DNA from: Siphonodentalium dalli | Lineage: Eukaryota; Mollusca; Scaphopoda; Gadilida; Siphonodentaliidae | NCBI GenBank assembly: GCA_032622095.1 | Contig: CP136064.1 | Coordinates: 147,190,864-147,254,863 of the forward strand | DNA: 64,000 nt | Direction: 5' to 3' | Shown: one piece after another, positions 48,216-60,480 of the stretch | Position numbering within the stretch: the first letter of the stretch is position 1 | How the letters are laid out: each line of letters starts with the position of its first letter | Notes under the pieces: generated by a model | The model's database searches: none | The model's input: the letters and a program-made list of their open reading frames with translations, nothing else | Told to the model about the DNA's origin: nothing | Translations under genes and position numbers: made by a program

Positions 48216-49217
48216 TACTATAGAGACCTTAAAATGTGCATATACATGTAGTTTCCTAAGAGCGACGTCAGAATACAGCGGCCATTTGAGCTTCCTTTTT
48301 TGGGGTAGCTTCGGTGGCCATGTGTAGAGCCCGAAGCCGCCATCGCATGCCGCCGCCAGCCATATTGGCCACAAGCCGCCGCCAGCCATATTATCTCCAA
48401 CGCCAGCCACATGAAAACATCTCCGCCACCGGAATTGTAAAATGCCTGAGCCATGGCATGAACTTATATGTTAAGGACAACTGTACTGCGAATCACAAAT
48501 AACTAAACCGCATTGCCTAATATTGGCATTCTCGTATGGACACGGCATGGTCGTTACACTTTCAGAACACCCGGGGCCTCTCATTGTGCATGGAATAGAC
48601 TATGCCAATGCCTGCTTCAATATAACGGAGTGGCCAGGAGCATCCATTCAGTATTGAAAGGGTTTAAAGTATAAATTGTTTATTTCGACACGACTCAGTC
48701 TCAGACATCGCTGACATTTGTCAATATATGCACATAATCCATAGAAGAGAATAGAAAATAGTTTGAAATATTATATATCAATACTATCGGATTCAGCATC
48801 AAATAATGAATGCATATATCGCAAGATGCCAGTGATGATATAGCCGTCTGAAGTCGACAGAAGTCCCAATGTAACTTATACCGATTATATAGATGGGAAA
48901 CTACATATAATTAGCAATCCCTGCCAGTCCTTTACTGACTCCTTCATGTACTTCGCCATAATGGAAAAGCCCAACACCAAAAGAATGCACGTGGTCTGGA
49001 CTTCTACGGGTTCACAACAAAAGCCAAAATTAGCGGGTGTCTATGGCCGGGGATTAGGACAATTTCTGAAACGAAATACGCTGAATGATAACGTCTCAGC
49101 CGGCTGAGCTGCCATATTTCGCCAGCCACGAATGTCGCGACTGAGCCGGCTTTGCTAGATAACCAGCCACGAAAATTGGTTGAGCCAGCAGTGAAAACTA
49201 GTTGTCGTGTCTTCGGG
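48216..49217. other. Left-arm sequence, non-coding
   Basis: 'ccgccgccagccatattggcc' -type short repeats at 48330-48400; otherwise nothing recognised. Mirrored at about 54770-55750. Confidence 0.45.
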
Positions 49218-49305
49218 TCTAGCCGTGTGGTATTGACGTCGGACTTTGAGTCGCAAGGCGCGCTCGCCATCATGGGCTGCGGTTCTAATCCCACCCAATC
49301 AAGTA
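49218..49305 (+). mobile_element. tRNA-like SINE head, plus strand
   Basis: 'tagccgtgtggtattgacgt' (box A TAGCCGTGTGG) and 'gcggttctaatcccaccca' (box B with C>T change) in a tRNA-Ser/Leu-like frame. Its mirror at 54680-54766 keeps the intact 'gattcgaaccgc' box B complement, so this arm copy mutated after duplication. Confidence 0.65.
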
Positions 49306-49699
49306 GATGTATAGCCTCCACATAATCCTCAGCACATCGAGGGCGATGGAGTATCAAGTAGATGTGCAATCCCAAAAGAATTTGCACTGTCTCAAAATCA
49401 AATTTGTGTTTATTTAATCAAATTGTTGGTGTTTTTAACCTTACACATGCACATATTTTAACCTATTGCTAATAAGGGACACAACTATCCTGTTAAAATG
49501 GATATTTTACCTTTATAACCATAAATATTTGGAGTTTTAAAGGTTTTGTCACTAGTTTTGTTGGCATATTTTTCAGCCATGTGCTTTGTTTGTTTATTTT
49601 TTGTGGGTGTACTTGATCAGCGTTCTCTCAGTTCCGGTGCAGACACAATGAGAGACCCTTACCCTGCCAACAACACATTATTTAGTAGAATTTACAAGA

Positions 49700-49870
49700 T
49701 TTTCATAAATTTTGGGGGTGGGTGTCCCATACCTGGGTGGAAAAATCTTACGGTCCCGGGTGGGTGTCCGAAACCTGGGTGAAAAAAACTTACGCTCCCG
49801 GGGTGGTGGGTCCCAAACCTGGGTGGATAAAACTTACGCTCCCGGGGTGGTGGGTCCCCAAAACTGAAAA
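49700..49870. repeat. Four ~44-bp tandem units
   Basis: Units of 'gggtgggtgtcccatacctg' + 'ggtggaaaaatcttacggtc', repeated four times with variants. Mirror at 54095-54270. Confidence 0.85.
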
Positions 49871-49931
49871 ACACAAAATTTCCACCTTGTATCCTTAATT
49901 TTTTTCCTGACCCCCCCCCCCTGCTCAGCAT

Positions 49932-49973
49932 GATTAATATCGGGCTCGGTTAGCGCATCGCCCGATATTAATC
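49932..49973. other. 42-bp hairpin
   Basis: 'gattaatatcgggc' ... 'gcccgatattaatc', a perfect 14-bp stem with a 14-bp loop. The mirror copy at 54000-54041 carries one stem mismatch. Confidence 0.8.
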
Positions 49974-50561
49974 TCATTTCGCATCATATGACACCGTATC
50001 CGGCAATAACTCGCCTTGTAATTTATATTATCCCTGCTGAGGAACAGTTATATTACCCATATCTTTCTATGCGGATGAGTAGGTAGGGTTACTTCTGGAA
50101 AGGGTATATTCAGAAAACAACATATAGATTGGAGTAAAAAGAATGGAGTTTTATCATGGAGACTGATAGATTTTGGACTTTTGGTATCCCAGTGTAAGTT
50201 TTAGCTCATAATGATAGCAGAACAAAAATGACGACAATCGCAAGTATTTGTGTACACACATGGTGTACTATATGTTAATATGTAAATAACGTACTACGTT
50301 ATTCGAAAACTTACTGATATGAAGATATATAAATTTTATCTTATACCGGTTTGATGTTAGTTGTACTGTGTATTCAATTTTAGCGATATCTTACATATGT
50401 GTATTAAACGCCAAGAAAGGACTAGGCACATTGTTATCCTCCTCCCTATTTTACACCCTTCTGATTGGCCCATTTCCTGTCACATGCCCGGCGACAAATC
50501 ACACTGTCGCCCGCTGACGCGGGAGACATTGTTTTTGTCGCCCGCCTGATGTTATGTTGCA

Positions 50562-50715
50562 AGGCTTAATTTGACCAAAATATATAGTGTCAGTTGGCAT
50601 AAGATAAATACAACAATAGCATAGTGTATTTTGAGATGTGTGTTATCTCAACTGGTTAGAAGTATGATTTTTCGCTATGCCAACTGACACTATATTTTTT
50701 GGTCAAATTAAGCCT
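50562..50715. mobile_element. 154-bp fold-back MITE at the inner edge of the left arm
   Basis: 'aggcttaatttgaccaaaa' and 'ttttggtcaaattaagcct' are inverted, with matching 'agtgtcagttggcat' further in. Arm homology ends exactly here and the element is absent from the right arm. Confidence 0.8.
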
Positions 50716-50841
50716 AATTTATTACAGTTTTCAGACAAAAACAACCTACATTTTGGTCATTTCGAAGAGCAATCCCCTTTACGCACGAATACGCGGTTTC
50801 AGTACGTGTAATGAGGTCGCGAATTTATGGAACATTGGGGT

Positions 50842-51988
50842 CAGAGATGTGGCCAGAGGGTCTCCGCTGGGGGGGTGTCCACCTTGGGAATTTCCAACTG
50901 TACCCCCCCCCCTTGAGTCGGAATCACACCAACACAACTTTTTGCATAATTCCATTTGCACCCCCCCCCCCTTGATTCGGAATCGCACCAACACAACTTT
51001 TTGCATAATTCCATTTGCACCCCCCCCCCTTGTACCTCATGCTCAGGCCTAATTTCCTATATATTCACATGCTTCTATTTCCCCAGCAGTATGAGAACAT
51101 TAAGATATTTTAATCTGAAAATTGCCCCAAAAAAAAAAAACAACTAGTGATCTAATTCCAGACACACAGCTACCGACAACAGACCAGGAAACACCGGGCC
51201 GACCATGGTTGTTTGGCCCGGTGTGAGAAAATTTTGAAAACTATATACAAGAAAATCGCAAATCCTAGCGTCTAGACTGACCTCAACTGAAGCTTTGCTA
51301 GTGTTGGAAATTTCAAACCTCATGCTCCCCCTCAGGTTGGAAAATTCTTCAACTGATGACCATTTATGTCTACAAGTTTGACCAAATATAGTAAAATATT
51401 GTTTTGCTAATTAGCAGTTTTGTATTGGCCATCTGGATGGGGCAATGACACACCGGGCCGAACCATGTGCGAAAATTTTGAAATCTGAACAAGAAAATCG
51501 CAAAATCCTAACATCTAGACTAGCCTCAAGCCTTCCTACTGTTGGAAATTTCAAACCCTACACCCCCACTTAGGTTGGAAAATTTCCAACTGATGACAAT
51601 TCCAATGACAATGTTGACCAATTGTATGACAATATTGTTTTCTTAAATTAACTAGAAGTTTTTGACTGGCCACGGGGGAGGGACCAGGACACAAGCTTTC
51701 CAAGTGTTGGACATTTCCAACCTGTCACCCCCCTAAGGTTGGAAAATTTCCAACTGATGTCCATCAAAAATTTTGACCAAAAATAGGAACATATGCAAAT
51801 ATTGGTCGAAAAACAATAAATTCCCCCCAATAAATTGTTTTATAATCAAACTACAAGAACATTTTCAACCTATTGTTGGTGTGAAATTTCGTTGTGGCAG
51901 GTATGAAATTTCCAACTATTGAAAATATAGCTCTCTGCTGGGGGGGGGGGTGAGACACCCCCCACACCCCCCTCTAGCCACATCCCTG
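50842..51988. mobile_element. 1147-bp non-autonomous hAT-type element
   Basis: Terminal inverted repeats 'cagagatgtggccagaggg' and, reversed, 'cagggatgtggctagaggg', with a perfect 8-bp direct repeat 'attggggt' at 50834-50841 and 51989-51996. CAG ends with 8-bp duplications define hAT. Inside are ~68-bp tandem units with C runs (50900-51040) and two 'caccgggccga' ... 'aagaaaatcgcaaa' repeats that also occur in the hAT-type element at 63001-63914, so the two are related. No transposase. Confidence 0.85.
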
Positions 51989-51996
51989 ATTGGGGT

Positions 51997-53416
51997 GATT
52001 TGTCAGCAACAAACAAGATATAAGTCCTGATTTAATATGAATCCATTTACAGAAATCGGAACAGTGAAATTCTTTCATTAACATATCAATGTTCTCAGAC
52101 AAAAAGCAAAGATATTCAAACTGTTACAGTTCAGAATTCTTTAGATTGAAAATAACCATGCAAGTTCTGAGAAAAGTGTATATCGTACATTTTGCAAATT
52201 ATGTGCGGTGCAAGCTGACTAAAATGACGGGAACAAAATAGTGAAAGCTTAACATTTAGTCCTATTAGGGACGTGTGATCATGTTTCATTGAATGTGTAG
52301 CTACATTACTATTTTAATCCACTTGTATGCATTAATTTATTCATTTAAACCACTCGAAACGCTGAAGTAAATGTGACCCAAAGGCGAGAGTTTTTGTTGA
52401 TACGTCGCCAAGACAGCAACGTCGTGAGGTGAAAGGTCACATTATACAGTTGTCGCTCGTTGTCGAGAGAGACATTGAGATTTTTCACCCGCTCGAGAAC
52501 GGAATGTCTCCCTCGGAGTGAAGCTCCTCGGGAGACATTCCGTTCTCGAGCGGGTGACAAATCTCAATGTCTCCCGAGAAGAAGGGCAACAACTGTTTTG
52601 TTATCCGATTATACCACATCAAATATCCTTGCCATCCACACGCACGATGTTGCACTGAGTAACGAGTGCTTTCTTTCCCGATTATGTATATTTTCAGTAA
52701 CTAATTATCGTCCCATATAGGATTTCTGTTCCATAAGCGATAGTGGGGCCGTTAAGTGTTTGATAATCCGCGTTTATTTACGATCATTTTGGTGGTTAAA
52801 TCATCAATATCGGTCCATGCAATGTAAACAAATAAGCCATATACATGTAGGTATATTCTCGTCTTCTGCAAAGTGGCATATTCAATGTCGTCTTGTGGGC
52901 GCAATTTACTCGCGATGTTCATTTAATAACGCTCTTCCCAGAAAGCTATTTGGAAGTCGTCAATTTCATTAATGTACATTCACAGGCCTATGTGTCAATG
53001 CTCATGGCGATCCTCATATAAAATACTTCTATGATCACATTGCAGACACCGCGGAGGATAAGCGTACAGTACCATTCATTCGCGAAAAACGTATGCATTA
53101 CGTTGTCTATACCAGCAAACATTTATAACCAACCAACCTTAAGGGATCCTCTATTTCAATCTTGCATCATATAATGTCGACATGAACAAATTGAATCACC
53201 GATATATTACGATGTAAAAAGTAAATAATAACGCTTGTCCGATAAAAGTATCGACTTAAAATTTTGAATATTAGTGTTCACTAAATATATGCAAATTAGC
53301 AAACACCACAACTGGTGTGTTTTGCGAATCCGTGGGGTATATAAGATCTATGCTTTTTAAGTACGTCGTAGTGATGTGAAATAGATGAGTTACTGCAGTG
53401 TGTGTTTGCGGATATT
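51997..53416. other. Unique spacer of the giant palindrome
   Basis: 1.4 kb with no recognisable gene. The only structure seen is the inverted repeat at 52469-52574. ORFs are below 110 codons. Confidence 0.5.
52469..52574. repeat. 44-bp inverted repeat with 17-bp loop
   Basis: 'gagacattgagatttttcac' + 'ccgctcgagaacggaatgtc' + 'tccc' is mirrored after 'tcggagtgaagctcctc'; one mismatch in the arm. 'gggagacatt' also occurs at the inner ends of both palindrome arms. Confidence 0.85.
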
Positions 53417-53999
53417 CTTGGAACATAACATCGGTCGCGCGACAAAAACAATGTCTCCCGGGTCAGCGGGCGACAGTGTGATTTGTTGCCCGGCATGTGA
53501 CAGGACATGGGCCAATCAGAAGGGTGGAAAATAGGGAGGAGGATAACAATGTGCTTAGTCCTTTCTTGGCGTTTAATACACAAATGTAAGATATCGCTAA
53601 AATTGAATACAACTAACATCAAACCGGTATAAGATAAAATTGTATATCTTCATATCATGGACTTGGAAGGAGTAAGTTTTCGAATAACGTAGTACGTTAT
53701 TTACATATTAACATATAGTACACCATGTGTGTACACAAATAATTGCGATTGTCGTCATTTTTATTCTGCTATCATTATGAGCTAAAACTTACACTGGGAT
53801 GCCAAAAGTCCAAAATGTATCAGTCTCCATGATAAAACTCCAATCTATATGTTGTTTTCTGAATATACACTTTCCAGAAGTAACCCTACCTACTCATCCG
53901 CATAGAAAGATATGGGTAATATAACTGTTCCTCGGCACGGGATAATATAAGTTACAAGGCGAGTTATTGCCGGATACGGTGTCATATGAGGCGAAGTGA

Positions 54000-54041
54000 G
54001 ATTAATATCGGGCGATGCGCTAGCCGACCCCGATATTAATC
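54000..54041. other. 42-bp hairpin, right-arm copy
   Basis: Mirror of 49932-49973, with one mismatch in the stem ('cgggcg'/'ccccga'). Confidence 0.75.
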
Positions 54042-54094
54042 ATGCTGAGCAGGGGGGGGGGGGGTGGGTCAGGAAAAAAATTACGGATACAAGG

Positions 54095-54270
54095 TGGAAA
54101 TTTTGTGTTTTTCATTTTTGGACCCACCACCCTGGGAGCGTAAGTTTTTTCCACCCAGGTTTTGGGACCCACCACCCCGGGATCGTAAGTTTTTTCCACC
54201 CAGGTTTCGGACACCCACCCGGGACCGTAAGTTTTTTCCACCCAGGTATGGGACACCCACCCCCAAAATT
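54095..54270. repeat. Four ~44-bp tandem units, right arm
   Basis: Mirror of 49700-49870. Confidence 0.85.
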
Positions 54271-54679
54271 GATGAAAATATTGTAAATTCTACTATATAA
54301 TGTGTTTTTTGGCGGGGTAAGGGTCTCTCATTGTTTCTGCACCGGAACTGAGAGAACGCTGATCAAGTACACCCACAAAAAATAAACAAACAAAGCACAT
54401 GGCTGAAAAATATGCCAACAAAACTAGTGACAAAACCTTTAAAACCCCAAATATTTATGGTTATAAAGGTAAAATATCCATTTTAACAGGATAGTTGTGT
54501 CCCTTATTAGCAATAGGTTAAAATATGTGCATGTGTAAGGTAAAAACACCAACAATTTGATTAAATAAACACAAATTTGATTTTGAGACAGTGCAAATTC
54601 TTTTGGGATTGCACATCTACTTGATACTCCATCGCCCTCAATGTGCTGAGGATTATGTGGAGGTTATACATCTACTTGA

Positions 54680-54766
54680 TTGGTGGGATTCGAACCGCAG
54701 CCCATGATGGCGAGCGCGCCTTGCGACTCAAAGTCCGACGTCAATACCACACGGCTAGACCCGAAG
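54680..54766 (-). mobile_element. tRNA-like SINE head, right arm
   Basis: Mirror of 49218-49305; box B complement 'gattcgaaccgc' intact. Confidence 0.65.
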
Positions 54767-55753
54767 CCACGACAACTAGTTTTCACGGCTGGCTCAACCA
54801 ATTTTCGTGGCTGGTTATCTAGCAAAGCCGGCTCAGTCGCGACATTCGTGGCTGGCGAAATATGGCAGCTCAGCCGGCTGAGACGTTATCATTCAGCGTA
54901 TTTCGTTTCAGAAATTGTCCTAATCCCCGGCCATAGACACCCGCTAGTTTTGGCTTTTGTTGTGAACCCGTAGAAGTCCAGACCACGTGCATTCTTTTGG
55001 TGTTGGGCTTTTCCATTATGGCGAAGTACATGAAGGAGTCAGTAAAGGACTGGCAGGGATTGCTAATTATATGTAGTTTCCCATCTATATAATCGGTATA
55101 AGTTACATTGGGACTTCTGTCGACTTCAGACGGCTATATCATCACTGGCATCTTGCGATATATGCATTCATCATTTGATGCTGAATCCGATAGTATTGAT
55201 ATATAATATTTCAAACTATTTTCTATTTTCTTCTATGGATTATGTGCATATATTGACAAATGTCAGCGATGTCTGAGACTGAGTCGTGTCGAAATAAACA
55301 ATTTATACTTTAAACCCTTTCAATGCTGAATGGATGCTCCAGGCCACTCCGTTATATGGAAGCAGGCATTGGAATAGTCTATTCCATGCACAGTGAGAGG
55401 CCCCGGGTGTTCTGAAAGTGTAACGACCATGCCGTGTCCATACGAGAATGCCAATATTAGGCAATGCGGTTTAGTTATTTGTGATTCGCAGTACAGTTGT
55501 CCTTAACATATAAGTCCATGCCATGGCTCAGCCATTTTACAATTCCGGCCGCGGAGATTTTTTCATGTGGCTGGCGTTGAAGATAATATGGCTGGCGGCG
55601 GCTTGTGGCCAATATGGCTGGCGGCGCCATGCGATGGCGGCTTCGGGCTCTACACATGGCCACCGAAGCTACCCCAAAAAAGGAAGCTCAAATGGCCCCT
55701 GTATTCTGACGTCGCACTTAGGAAACTACATGTATATGCACATTTTAAGGTCT

Positions 55754-56045
55754 CTATAGTATATATAGGAGATAGAGCACAGTACAGTGGCCATTTGAGC
55801 TTCTGGTCGTGTGGTATTGACGTCGGACTTTGAGTCGCAAGGCGTGCTCGCCGTCATGGGCCGGGGTTCGAATCCCACCCAATCCAAAAAAAATTGCACC
55901 GTCTCGAAAATTAAATTTGCTTCTAAAAATAGGCACCTGGTGTGTTGTATAGTCCCAAGCATGTTCTAAGGGCCAGCTCGGCTCGGCATGTTTCGGAGGC
56001 AATAAATATAACATTGCTACTGTGCTATATCTCCTATATAAATAA
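55754..56045 (+). mobile_element. SINE-like TIR element, right arm
   Basis: Mirror of 47933-48215. Box A-like 'ggtcgtgtggtattgacgtc' at ~55805 and box B 'ggttcgaatcccaccca' at ~55865, between 'tatataggagatagagcaca' and 'tgtgctatatctcctatata'. Confidence 0.65.
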
Positions 56046-58099
56046 ACCCAGTTCCAGTCCTCTCCATATGGTGAAATCACTAGTGAGCAATGAGGAGCTC
56101 CCCTTAAAATCATTCTTGGCGAGTGGCGAGTAGCTCTCCTACAAAATGTCGAGGCGAGTGGTATCGCAGCAGGATATGCCGAAGGCATCTCCCGAAGGCT
56201 TGAGGGGGGAGAGTACGGGAGGGGTCAGGGGGGCCTCCCCCGGGAAATTTTAAAAATTAGATGCTCTGAGATTGAATCTGGAGCCTTTTAATGCTCCAAT
56301 CAGTGAACAACGCGTTATTATGTGACTTAAGTCACTGTAGTCATGTATCGACATCGACCATTTACTTCGAGCGGTTTTTTGTCTTTTTGACAGCAAATCA
56401 ATCTAATGAATGGGTCATACTTTACCGGTATTTATTTAAAAGTACTAGGGTTTCCAGTGGGATTTCAAGGAATGAGGGAACCACGAACTGCGATATGAAT
56501 TTCTATGTTAGTTACTATTTATGTATTTTGTTGTACTGATATTACATTATTTATGTTGTATGCAGTTGTATACAGTTTTATATGTTATATCTCACTGTGA
56601 CCACTCATGACATACTTCCGATATTCACTCAAAACACGCAGGTATCCTCTATGTATAATAAGTTTTAAAAAAACCATGATAAACTATGAGAAAAGATGAG
56701 AATGGATTTTTTTTTCATTGCAAATTTTTTCCTCGACCAAAACCGGACCCACCCCATGATTTCAACTGTTAAAGGGAGAATTTGTGGACATAAAATTAAA
56801 ATATAGAGCCCACATCACTTGTATAAGGCTATAACATGCACTACTATGTGAATCTGATTGTTTCAATTCATTTTGAAGCTGTAATTTGTGTTAGAAATGA
56901 TTTTGGAAAAAAATTGCATGACATCAGAAAAAATCTGCATTCCGGGCTCGGTGATACCCACCCACCCGGTCCTTGTATCCTGTAATTTTTTTCCGACCCC
57001 ATCTGTGCTGAGCCTCATATGTCACCGTAGCCGGCAACAACGAGCCCTGTAACGATTTTATCATGTCACCCACATATCATGTTTTCCGTGTGAGAATTTG
57101 AATTACTTATACGAAGTTCATTACCTGCCAGTAAGTAGATTTGTTGTCTACGGCTATTAACTTATGTAACGTCACGGTGACGCGTCATGGGCGTTGAACG
57201 TCAACGCATTGAGTCAATCGCTAATCACCAGAATAGTCGTAATTCTCAGAAAAGACATTTCTAGAAGCATTTCCGCGGAAAAGTGTCAAACCAACTTTTT
57301 TACCATAATTCGAAGGTGCCGAACACGAATAGACTGCCTGTCGCCCGATTGGATGAATATAGGGTTCAATAAAAGGGTTTCAAAATCTTCGTGTTTTCTT
57401 TACTGGAGGGTTGTTGATACGGCGCACCGTACAACGTCATATGAAATCACGTAACTGGCCTTGAACTTACTGAAACTTATATACTCCTCGGGGGAACGTT
57501 CAAAGCTGCGTTGTATCATGATACTATCATCACAGTAATGATTCTGAAACATTAACATCATATTAATCAGGTACGGTACCTACGGTAAGACATTGCTGTT
57601 TTGTATATTTATCGACGATTCTCGTAAGAATTCTCTGATAGTCCGGGAGCCAATATGGGTACCCTTACACCACACCCCGGGACTTACCCTTGCACCACAC
57701 CCCGGGACTTAACTTCACCCCACTCATTTTGTTCCTTATTATGTCCAACAACTTTTAAGCAATGTTATCAAGAAAAAAAAGTGGCCGTGTAGACTCCATA
57801 CAAGATGGCGTCCATCCTGGCCTTTTTTTTTTCAGATCAGACCCTAAGTCAGTTTTATGCAAATTATAGCGGGAAAATATAGTAAAATGTATACAAATGT
57901 ATATATTTTCGTGAAGCTAAGACATAATGACACTTTTTTGCTGCAATATTGAAACTCAACCTCCAAGATGGCCGCCAAAATGGCCGCCGGAGTTGAAAAT
58001 ATCACGTTTTATCACAAATATCTTCTAGATCAGTTCATGTTGTTTGGAACTGGTTGAGTAATATGACTTTATTTAATGTTTTGTATATTAACTGATCAT

Positions 58100-58597
58100 T
58101 GGACCGTCGTGTATGAGTACGGTATACAGTGAGTTGCTGAACTGGCATGTGTGAGGTGTATGTGCAAGTATGGAAGGTATAAGTGGTAGTGTGTTTTGGT
58201 ATTCGTTATCTGGAAGGGCTCACCATTGGTGAGGTGTATATGTATACCTGGATTGACCCTATGATCATGGGTATGGCGAATATGTATATATGTAGTGGCT
58301 GTGTGGTCCATAGTGAGATGAATATGTATACACTGAGTGAATGTATGATCGTGAATGTGGTGAATATGTATACATAGAGTGACTATATGGGCATGTGCCA
58401 TGTGTAGGAGCATATCTGGTGTTTATGCATGATGAATCGTGGCTGTATCGTCATTTGTGGTATGTACGGGTATAACCAAGTATGGCTGTATGGTCAACTG
58501 GACGTGTATAAAGTGGGTGACTATATTGCCATGTGTGTGGTGTTTATGTACACATGGAGTGACTGAGGTAATGCGTGGGTTGTACATGTGTACCTTG
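58100..58597 (+). repeat. Minisatellite, right arm, inner block
   Basis: Mirror of 45335-45860; forward-type units such as 'gtgaatatgtatacatagag' and 'tgactatatgggcatgtgcc'. Confidence 0.8.
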
Positions 58598-58725
58598 GGT
58601 GGCTATCGCTTTCCACAATAACTCAAGGATATGTTAATCAATAGAGAGGTCATGTCAGAGAGTTCCCATCTTGATGGTGTTTATGTACTTGATGGAACCG
58701 TTAAACGTGGAAAGCGATCGCCACC
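58598..58725. mobile_element. 128-bp fold-back element, right arm
   Basis: Mirror of 45209-45334: 'ggtggctatcgctttccaca' ... 'acgtggaaagcgatcgccacc', one mismatch in the TIR. Confidence 0.8.
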
Positions 58726-59493
58726 TATTATCACACAGTCATTCCATATATACATAAACACCACAAACATAACAATATAGTGACCCAATGTATACACGTA
58801 CACCTGACCACGGATGACCATACAGCCATTAGTCACAATGGAGGCACACCGGGTATACTCCTAAACATGACCCATAACCATATAGTCACCCCGTGTATAC
58901 GTATGGATTCACCTCACCATTGGCAATACGGTAATCACCTGTATACCCAAACTCCACACACATGGTCAAGTGGACATTCAATATACACATCAACACCACA
59001 ACAATGACCACAGAGTCACACCAGGTATACATATGCACCTCACCAATGGCCAAATAGCCACTCGCTTCATACATATACCCTCACCCATGCCACCTGGTAT
59101 ACTCTTTCACCTGACATATGGCCATATAGTTACCTCGTGTGTACCTATACAACCATTCATACATGATCATGGTCAATCCTTGTATACATATTCACCTCAC
59201 CATTGGCCATGTCAACCCCTGTATCCCCATGTGTCACACCATAACCGAATAGCGACACAAGATATACTAATACACTCCAGCCATGTCAGAAAAGTCACTC
59301 CATGTATGCATATGCACATCATCCATGGCCATATAGCCACTCGCTATATACACATGCCCCTCGCCCATGACCATATAGCAACACCTGCGTATACCAGTAT
59401 AACCTACACTACACATGACCATACCGCAACGAGTCACCAAGCAGGAACACCAGGTATACTCATACACCTGATACATGACCATTTAGTCACTCC

Positions 59494-59546
<53 letters not shown>

Positions 59547-60480
59547 TTACATATATATATATATTCATTACATATACGATCACACAGTCACCCCTTGTAT
59601 ACCTACAATTACTCATCTCACCATTGACCATACAGTCACTACCTGTATACATATTCGACACACATAGTTATATAACCACTCGATACATAGATATGCAGCC
59701 CACCTAGACCATAGAGTCACTCCAGGTATACATATACATCTCACTAACGGCCATTCAGCCCTTGCAGATATACAAAAACCCTGCACACACAACCACTCAC
59801 ACCTTCCATACTTGCATATACACATCACACATGACAATTCAGCAACTCACTGTATAATCATACACGCCATCCATGATCATACAGCTAATCCCTATACACC
59901 CACCAATGATAATAAATCCACGAGATATATAAATATATACCACAAAGACACTCCATATATACCCACACGCTCGATAATGTCCATTCAGCTTACTACAGGT
60001 ATGCATATACACTTCAATCATGACCGTACAGTCATTCCACGTATACCTATACACATTACCCGCAACCATAAAATAATCCCTATTTATCCACACACCCCAT
60101 CCATGATCATACAGACAACACATGTACATCCCATCATGACCTTAAGTAACTCCATATATACATAATCAACACATAGATGACCATGTAGCTATACACATAC
60201 ACCACATAATTGTCCATACAGGCACATCGGCTGCACCCGTACTGGATAAACATATCCATACACCATACAGTCACTCCATTCATACCGATTCACATCACAC
60301 ACGACAATGACCTCTCCCTGTATACCTATACATCTTACCATGGACAACCCACACATAACCATATAGTCACTCATTGTATATCTATTCAGTGACAGTATTC
60401 ACATAATTCATGACATACAATAACTCCCTGTATATCTATTCACCTCACATATGAACATAGAGTAACTCCCTGACTACCAT
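58726..60480 (-). repeat. Minisatellite, right arm and beyond
   Basis: Mirror of 43743-45208 up to 60224, then further units without a partner. (TA)n at 59499-59542. A 245-codon plus-strand ORF here reads 'IHLTHDHIVTPCIYI'-type repeats and is an artefact. Confidence 0.85.

Larger units (their letters stand above)
46915..50025. mobile_element. Possible TIR element within the arm, ~3.1 kb
   Basis: The sequence 'ttgttgccggctacggtgac' + 'atatgaggctcagcacaggg' at 46930-46970 is found reversed at 49910-50020 ('..catatgacaccgtatccgg'), including the G/C run and 'aaaaaaattac'. The right end carries an extra 42-bp hairpin. This suggests ~120-bp terminal inverted repeats around 3.1 kb; no transposase is seen. 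Mirrored at about 53955-57060. Confidence 0.45.
43743..50563. repeat. Left arm of a giant inverted repeat (~6.8 kb)
   Basis: The whole interval is repeated in reverse at 53417-60224, with mirrored positions summing to about 103,970-103,985 throughout, so indels are few. In the stretch 50370-50545 versus its mirror I count roughly 8 differences in 170 bp. It contains minisatellites, fold-backs, SINE-like and short tandem repeats listed separately. The outer edge coincides with the 3' end of the ORF1-like element. Confidence 0.9.
53417..60224. repeat. Right arm of the giant inverted repeat
   Basis: Reverse copy of 43743-50563, same internal order. The minisatellite continues past the arm edge to about 60480, whereas in the left arm it is cut off at the ORF1-like element. 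Confidence 0.9.

Noticed and set aside
58970-59707. A 245-codon His/Ile/Thr-rich ORF
   Set aside because: It reads through the ~70-bp minisatellite and a (TA)n run, with repeat-derived residues and no family features. Similar ORFs occur in other frames and in the mirror arm.
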